9,402 bases of DNA from Devosia sp. GTDB taxonomy: Bacteria > Pseudomonadota > Alphaproteobacteria > Rhizobiales > Devosiaceae. The notes under the pieces are model-generated. The model saw only the letters and a list, made by a program, of their open reading frames with translations. It did not search any database and was not told the DNA's origin. Below, one piece after another: positions 6,196 to 9,402 of this stretch; the first letter of the stretch is position 1, and each line of letters begins with the position of its first letter. The translations under genes were made by a program, and so were the position numbers. The stretch covers positions 1 through 9,402 of the forward strand of contig JAEUMC010000969.1 in assembly GCA_016793415.1 (NCBI GenBank), given 5' to 3'.

Positions 6196-7152
6196 CTACT
6201 GCACGAGGCAGGCCTTGAGGCTGGACGCCAGGTTCTCGATCAGTTGCCGGTAGAGGCCGGGACCTTCGTCGAGGTTGGCGCCCTCCGGGTCGAGCACGCC
6301 CTGCCTGGCCGTGGTGCCCTCGGTGAGCACGGTGACGATGCGCGGTTCGAACACCGGCTCGGCGAAGACACAGGCGGCGTCGAGGGTTTTGAGCTTCGAA
6401 CGAATCTCGTTGATGCGATCGGCGCCGGGGGCGATTTCGGGGCTGAGGGTGACCGAGCCGGCGACGTTCAGCCCGAAGCGCTTCTCGAAATACTGGTAGG
6501 CGTCGTGGAAGACGACGAAGGGGCGATCCTTGATCGGCGCGAGGCTGGCCTCGGTTTCTGCGATCAGCGCGTCGAGGTCGGCGGTCTCCTTGGCCGCGTT
6601 GGCGCGATAGGTGTCGGCGTGCTCGGGGTCGGCGGCGACGAGGCTGTCGGCGATGGTGGCGACCATCACCTTGGCGTTGGCGGGGTCGAGGAAAAAGTGC
6701 AGGTCCTGCTCTTCGCCGTGCTCGTGCTCATGCGCCTCGCCGGTGGGCTCTGCCTCACCGGCGTGCTCCTCCTCTCCGTGGTCGTGATGCTCGAAAGTGC
6801 CGGTCTCACGCGGTGGCAACAGCTCGATGCCGGGCGCCTTGCTGAGCTCGACGATGGTGGCGTTGGGCGCCAGCGTCTCGATCGAATCTTCGAGGAAGAG
6901 CTCGAGACCGTGCCCGGTCCAGAACACCAGCCTGGCTGCCTGCAGCGCCTGCGCATCGGAGGGTTTGAGGCTGTAGCTGTGCGGCGAGGCAGCGCCCTTG
7001 ACGATCAGGGCGGGGGTTCCGAGATCTCCCATCACCGCGGCGACCAGCGAGTGCAGCGGCTTGATGGTGGTAACCACGCTGGGCACCTCGGCGAGCGCCA
7101 GGCTGGGCCAGCTGAGCGCCGCAGCAAGCGCCAGGAAGAACGGTTTCTGCAT
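6196..7152 (-). CDS. znuA: Zinc ABC transporter substrate-binding protein ZnuA
   Basis: The 318-residue precursor is a cluster A-I metal-binding lipid-free periplasmic protein. The signal peptide ends at about residue 21 (SLALA, then EVPS). Likely zinc ligands are H58 in SPHSY, H152 in LHFFLDP and H216 in FHDAYQYF, the three-histidine pattern of ZnuA, with D288 in LDPEG as a possible fourth. The charged, His-rich loop at about 121-151 holds seven His and many Glu. C261 and C315 probably form the C-terminal disulfide of ZnuA. GTG 7176 lies in frame 8 codons upstream, but ATG 7152 has AGGGG 8 bases upstream and starts the signal peptide. It is divergent from znuC with two candidate Zur boxes between, and it heads the leftward znuA-aztD-zigA operon. 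AztC is an alternative name for the family; the long His loop and divergent znuCB-zur favour ZnuA. Confidence 0.93.
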   Translation of the reverse strand: MQKPFFLALAAALSWPSLALAEVPSVVTTIKPLHSLVAAVMGDLGTPALIVKGAASPHSYSLKPSDAQALQAARLVFWTGHGLELFLEDSIETLAPNATIVELSKAPGIELLPPRETGTFEHHDHGEEEHAGEAEPTGEAHEHEHGEEQDLHFFLDPANAKVMVATIADSLVAADPEHADTYRANAAKETADLDALIAETEASLAPIKDRPFVVFHDAYQYFEKRFGLNVAGSVTLSPEIAPGADRINEIRSKLKTLDAACVFAEPVFEPRIVTVLTEGTTARQGVLDPEGANLDEGPGLYRQLIENLASSLKACLVQ

Positions 7153-7187
7153 CGGAAAGACCCCTGTTTGAAACACAGCTTGAATGC

Positions 7188-7209
7188 GCGATATGTTATG
7201 ACATTACGC
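7188..7209. promoter_or_regulatory. Candidate Zur box 1 (znuA side)
   Basis: An imperfect 22-base dyad of the form GCG-nn-ATGT-TATG-ACAT-nn-CGC, in which 8 of 11 base pairs are symmetric. Its ATGTTAT core resembles the ATGTTATA half-sites of proteobacterial Zur boxes. It lies 36 bases upstream of the znuA start. Zur binding is inferred from the match and from the zur gene in the same locus. Confidence 0.6.
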
Positions 7210-7219
7210 TATCGACGTG

Positions 7220-7235
7220 TTACGCTATAACGTAA
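7220..7235. promoter_or_regulatory. Candidate Zur box 2 (znuC side), overlapping a -10-like hexamer
   Basis: TTACGCTATAACGTAA is a 16-base palindrome with one mismatched pair (7 of 8 pairs). TATAAC at 7226-7231 inside it is a 5-of-6 match to a -10 box for znuC, so a bound repressor would cover the promoter. Its centre is 29 bases from that of box 1, close to three helix turns, so two dimers could sit on nearly one face. The 9-mer TTACGCTAT is repeated directly at 7204-7212 and 7220-7228. Confidence 0.6.
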
Positions 7236-7263
7236 TGGTAGAACGTCAGCAAGAGACGGAATC

Positions 7264-8094
7264 GTGAATTTCATGGATGCGCAGAGCGGGCACGAGGTGC
7301 TGGTGGATGTCGCCGGCGCCGGCGTGAAGCGGGATGGCCGCTGGCTGGTCGAGGGTGTCGACGTGACGATCCGCAAACGGGAGATCGTCACGCTGATCGG
7401 GCCGAACGGCTCGGGCAAATCGACCACGGCGAAGCTGGTGACCGGGGTGCTGAAGCCCGATACCGGCACAGTATCGCGCAAACCCGGGCTGCGGATCGGC
7501 TATGTGCCGCAGAAGCTGTCGATCGACTGGACCATGCCGCTGACGGTGCGGCGGCTGATGTCGCTGACCGGGAGCTATCCCAAGGCGGAGATCGATGCGG
7601 CGCTCGCCGCCACGGGCGTGGCGCACCTCGCCAATGCCGAGGTGCAGCACCTGTCGGGGGGCGAATTCCAGCGGGCGTTGCTGGCGCGGGCGATGATCAG
7701 GAAGCCTGACCTGCTGGTGCTGGACGAGCCGGTGCAGGGTGTCGATTTCTCCGGCGAGGTGGCGCTCTACGACCTGATCGGCAAGATCCGCGACGAGACC
7801 GGCTGCGGCATCCTGTTGATCAGCCACGACCTGCATGTGGTGATGGCGGCGACCGATACGGTGATCTGCCTCAACGGCCATGTGTGCTGCCGCGGCACGC
7901 CGGAATCGGTGGCGCGGAGCCCGGAATATCTCAGCCTGTTCGGGGCGCGCGCCGCCAATGCGCTGGCGGTGTACCAGCACCATCACGACCATACCCACCT
8001 GCCCGATGGGCGGGTCGAGGAAGCCGACGGGCGGATCGTCGAGGCGCACGAGCATGTGCACGAGCACGACCACGCAGGACACGACCATGCTTGA
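7264..8094 (+). CDS. znuC: Zinc ABC transporter ATP-binding protein ZnuC with His-rich tail
   Basis: This 276-residue ATPase powers zinc import with ZnuB. It shows Walker A GPNGSGKS (46-53), the Q-loop Q83 in GYVPQKL, the ABC signature LSGGE (130-134), Walker B LLVLDEP (150-156) and the switch His H188 in SHD. After the ATPase core, residues 239-276 form a tail with 12 His in 38 positions, in two clusters (239-245 and 262-275) separated by a charged linker; this probably binds zinc in the cytoplasm, as an inference. The start is uncertain: GTG 7264 has AAGAGA 7 bases upstream, while ATG 7273 is in frame three codons later. It overlaps znuB by 8 bases, which implies coupled translation. It is the first gene of znuC-znuB-zur, downstream of candidate Zur box 2. 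AztA is the alternative family name. Confidence 0.94.
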   Translation: MNFMDAQSGHEVLVDVAGAGVKRDGRWLVEGVDVTIRKREIVTLIGPNGSGKSTTAKLVTGVLKPDTGTVSRKPGLRIGYVPQKLSIDWTMPLTVRRLMSLTGSYPKAEIDAALAATGVAHLANAEVQHLSGGEFQRALLARAMIRKPDLLVLDEPVQGVDFSGEVALYDLIGKIRDETGCGILLISHDLHVVMAATDTVICLNGHVCCRGTPESVARSPEYLSLFGARAANALAVYQHHHDHTHLPDGRVEEADGRIVEAHEHVHEHDHAGHDHA

Positions 8095-8893
8095 CGACTT
8101 CTTCACCCGGGCGATCATTGCCGGGATCGGACTGGCGCTGGTGACCGGGCCGCTCGGCTGCTTCATCGTGTGGCGGCGAATGGCCTATTTCGGCGACACC
8201 ATGGCGCATTCGGCGCTGCTCGGCGTGGCGCTGAGCCTGGTGCTGCAGGTGAACATGACGCTCGGGGTGTTCATCATCGCCGCCGCCGTCGCCGGCGCGC
8301 TGCTGCTGCTGCAGCGGCGACAGACGCTGTCGACCGACGCGCTGCTCGGCATCCTCAGCCACTCGGCGCTGGCCATCGGCCTCGTGGTGGCCTTCCTCAG
8401 TGGCATCCGGGTCGACCTGATGGGGTTCCTGTTCGGCGATATCCTCGCGGTATCGGTCACCGATATCGTGGTGATCTACCTCGGGGGGCTGGTGATCCTC
8501 GGGGTGCTCGCCGCGATGTGGCGGCCGCTGCTGGCGGCGACGGTGAACGCCGAGGTGGCGGAGGCCGAGGGGATGCGCCCCGAGGTGACGCGGATCGTCT
8601 TCATGCTGCTGCTCGCGTCGGTGATTGCCATCGCCATGAAAATCGTCGGTGTGCTGCTGATCACGGCGCTGCTGATCATTCCGGCCGCGACGGCACGACG
8701 GCTGAGTGCGACGCCGGAACAGATGGCGGTGATCTCGGCCGGTGTCGGGGCGCTGGCGGTGGCGGGCGGGTTGTTCGGCTCGCTCCGTTTCGATACGCCG
8801 AGCGGCCCCTCGATCGTCGTCGCGGCGCTTGCGCTGTTCCTCATTTCCATCGCGCTGCCGGTGCAACTGTGGCGCGCCAGACGGGAGGCCTGA
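8087..8893 (+). CDS. znuB: Zinc ABC transporter permease ZnuB
   Basis: The 268-residue protein is an ABC-3 family permease (ZnuB/MntB type) of normal length. Hydrophobic segments suggest about eight membrane helices, roughly at 10-29, 39-57, 58-76, 88-107, 124-147, 169-203 (long enough for two) , 211-232 and 240-260. The segment FIVWRRMAYFGDTMAHSALLG (start near residue 26) is the conserved family signature near the first helices, and GVLLITALLIIPAATAR (188-204) is the conserved late helix. It forms the zinc channel in the inner membrane as a dimer with ZnuC below. ATG 8087 lies inside the last codons of znuC (8-base overlap). The frame is open upstream to 7880, but that part is the out-of-frame copy of znuC sequence and is rejected. 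zur follows after 3 bases. Confidence 0.94.
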   Translation: MLDDFFTRAIIAGIGLALVTGPLGCFIVWRRMAYFGDTMAHSALLGVALSLVLQVNMTLGVFIIAAAVAGALLLLQRRQTLSTDALLGILSHSALAIGLVVAFLSGIRVDLMGFLFGDILAVSVTDIVVIYLGGLVILGVLAAMWRPLLAATVNAEVAEAEGMRPEVTRIVFMLLLASVIAIAMKIVGVLLITALLIIPAATARRLSATPEQMAVISAGVGALAVAGGLFGSLRFDTPSGPSIVVAALALFLISIALPVQLWRARREA

Positions 8894-8896
8894 GCC

Positions 8897-9328
8897 ATGG
8901 CCCATAGCCACGAAGCCCACCACCACGAGCGGCCGCGCGACCTGACGCGTAACCAGGAACTGGTGCTGACGACGCTCAACAATGCCGAGGCACCGCTCTC
9001 GGCCTACGACATTCTCGACAAGCTGCGCGACGAGGGCCTGCGCGCCCCGCTGCAGGTCTATCGGGCGCTGGAAAAGCTGATCGAGCACGGCCTGGCGCAC
9101 CGGCTGGAATCGCTCAACGCCTTCGTCTGCTGCGCCGATGCCAACTGCCATGGCCGCGCCAGCGGCACGGCGGCCTTCGCCATCTGCTCGAACGGAGGGA
9201 GGGTAGACGAGTTCGCCGATCCGGAGGTCACCGCACGGCTCGCCGCCTGGGCCGGGGAAACCGGGTTCGCGCTGGAGCGGACAACGATCGAACTGCGCGG
9301 CCGGTGCGCGGAGTGTCGGGCGGCTTAA
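8897..9328 (+). CDS. zur: Fur-family zinc uptake regulator Zur
   Basis: This 143-residue protein is a Fur-family repressor of the Zur type. The winged helix is at about 15-75 (LTRNQELVLTTL, APLSAYDILDKL, PLQVYRALEKLIEHGL), and residues 76-143 make the dimerisation domain. Zinc-sensing ligands expected from E. coli Zur have counterparts at H68, C78 or C79, H85 and E105. The structural Cys4 site is incomplete: C137 and C140 (CAEC) and C97 are present, but the partner of C97 is Gly at residue 100 in ICSNGG, where Zur proteins read CxxCG. The N-terminus HSHEAHHH (3-10) is His-rich, as in many alphaproteobacterial Zurs. GGGAGG at 8883-8888 sits 8 bases upstream of ATG 8897. It is the last gene after znuB and probably represses its own operon and znuA with zinc bound. 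Confidence 0.92.
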   Translation: MAHSHEAHHHERPRDLTRNQELVLTTLNNAEAPLSAYDILDKLRDEGLRAPLQVYRALEKLIEHGLAHRLESLNAFVCCADANCHGRASGTAAFAICSNGGRVDEFADPEVTARLAAWAGETGFALERTTIELRGRCAECRAA

Positions 9329-9372
9329 GCTTCGCCATCAGCGGCCGGCGCGAGCTGCCCCCCACCCCTGTC

Positions 9373-9393
9373 CCCTCCCCGCGAGGGGGAGGG
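9373..9393. repeat. GC-rich intergenic hairpin after zur
   Basis: CCCTCCCC (9373-9380) pairs perfectly with GGGGAGGG (9386-9393), loop GCGAG. The surrounding C-rich then G-rich sequence (about 9360-9400) looks like a short dispersed intergenic repeat common in GC-rich alphaproteobacteria. It may help end the znuCB-zur message, but no T-run follows and the window stops 9 bases later. Confidence 0.5.
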
Positions 9394-9402
9394 AGACCCT
9401 CA

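Noticed and set aside
4834..7230. Plus-strand open frames (392 codons at 4834-6012 and 366 codons at 6130-7230) opposite aztD and znuA
   Set aside because: Gly/Asp/Ala-rich products with no recognisable domain; aztD and znuA carry signal peptides and zinc motifs on the other strand.
7931..9151. Long open frame (406 codons) on the minus strand opposite znuB and zur
   Set aside because: Translation is extremely rich in Arg, His and Gln and has no domain; znuB and zur on the plus strand are clear.
1..9402. CRISPR array, insertion sequence, phage or defence system
   Set aside because: No spaced direct repeats, terminal inverted repeats, transposase, integrase or known defence domains were seen; the window reads as ordinary chromosomal genes.

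Overview
The window is GC-rich DNA, with dense genes and little intergenic space, and looks like an alphaproteobacterium. The znuA / znuC-znuB-zur layout, the type of Zur and ZigA proteins, and the short GC-rich intergenic hairpin near the right end all resemble Hyphomicrobiales (Rhizobiales), possibly a Devosia-like genus. This placement is inferred from gene order and protein style, not from a marker gene.

Left part (1-3558): the 5' part of a small secreted protein gene of unknown function (minus strand, cut by the window edge); a MarR-type regulator (minus strand) divergent from an FAD-dependent aromatic-ring-type monooxygenase (plus strand), with a perfect 17-base dyad in the 67-bp gap; a small DMT/DUF486 membrane protein (plus strand); and, convergent with and overlapping it, a thioredoxin-reductase-like FAD protein (minus strand).

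Right part (3559-9402): a complete zinc-uptake locus arranged around one divergent control region at about 7153-7263. To the left (minus strand) run znuA, an AztD-type periplasmic zinc chaperone, a ZigA-type COG0523 GTPase, and possibly the thioredoxin-reductase-like gene. To the right (plus strand) run znuC, znuB and zur, overlapping or nearly so. The divergent region has two dyads that are good Zur-operator candidates, one containing a TATAAC -10-like hexamer.

How it fits together: ZnuA captures zinc in the periplasm, AztD probably stores zinc and passes it on, and ZnuB/ZnuC move it inward using ATP. ZigA is expected to deliver zinc to cytoplasmic client proteins under starvation, and Zur senses cytoplasmic zinc and represses both arms. 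Histidine-rich segments occur in ZnuA, at the end of the ATPase ZnuC and at the start of Zur. The most notable points are the AztD gene inserted in a Znu-type operon, a Zur lacking one cysteine of its usual four-cysteine structural zinc site, a long His-rich tail on the ATPase, and a stable hairpin in nearly every gap of the leftward operon. No mobile element, CRISPR array, complete RNA gene or defence system was seen. No stretch above 300 bases lacks a gene.
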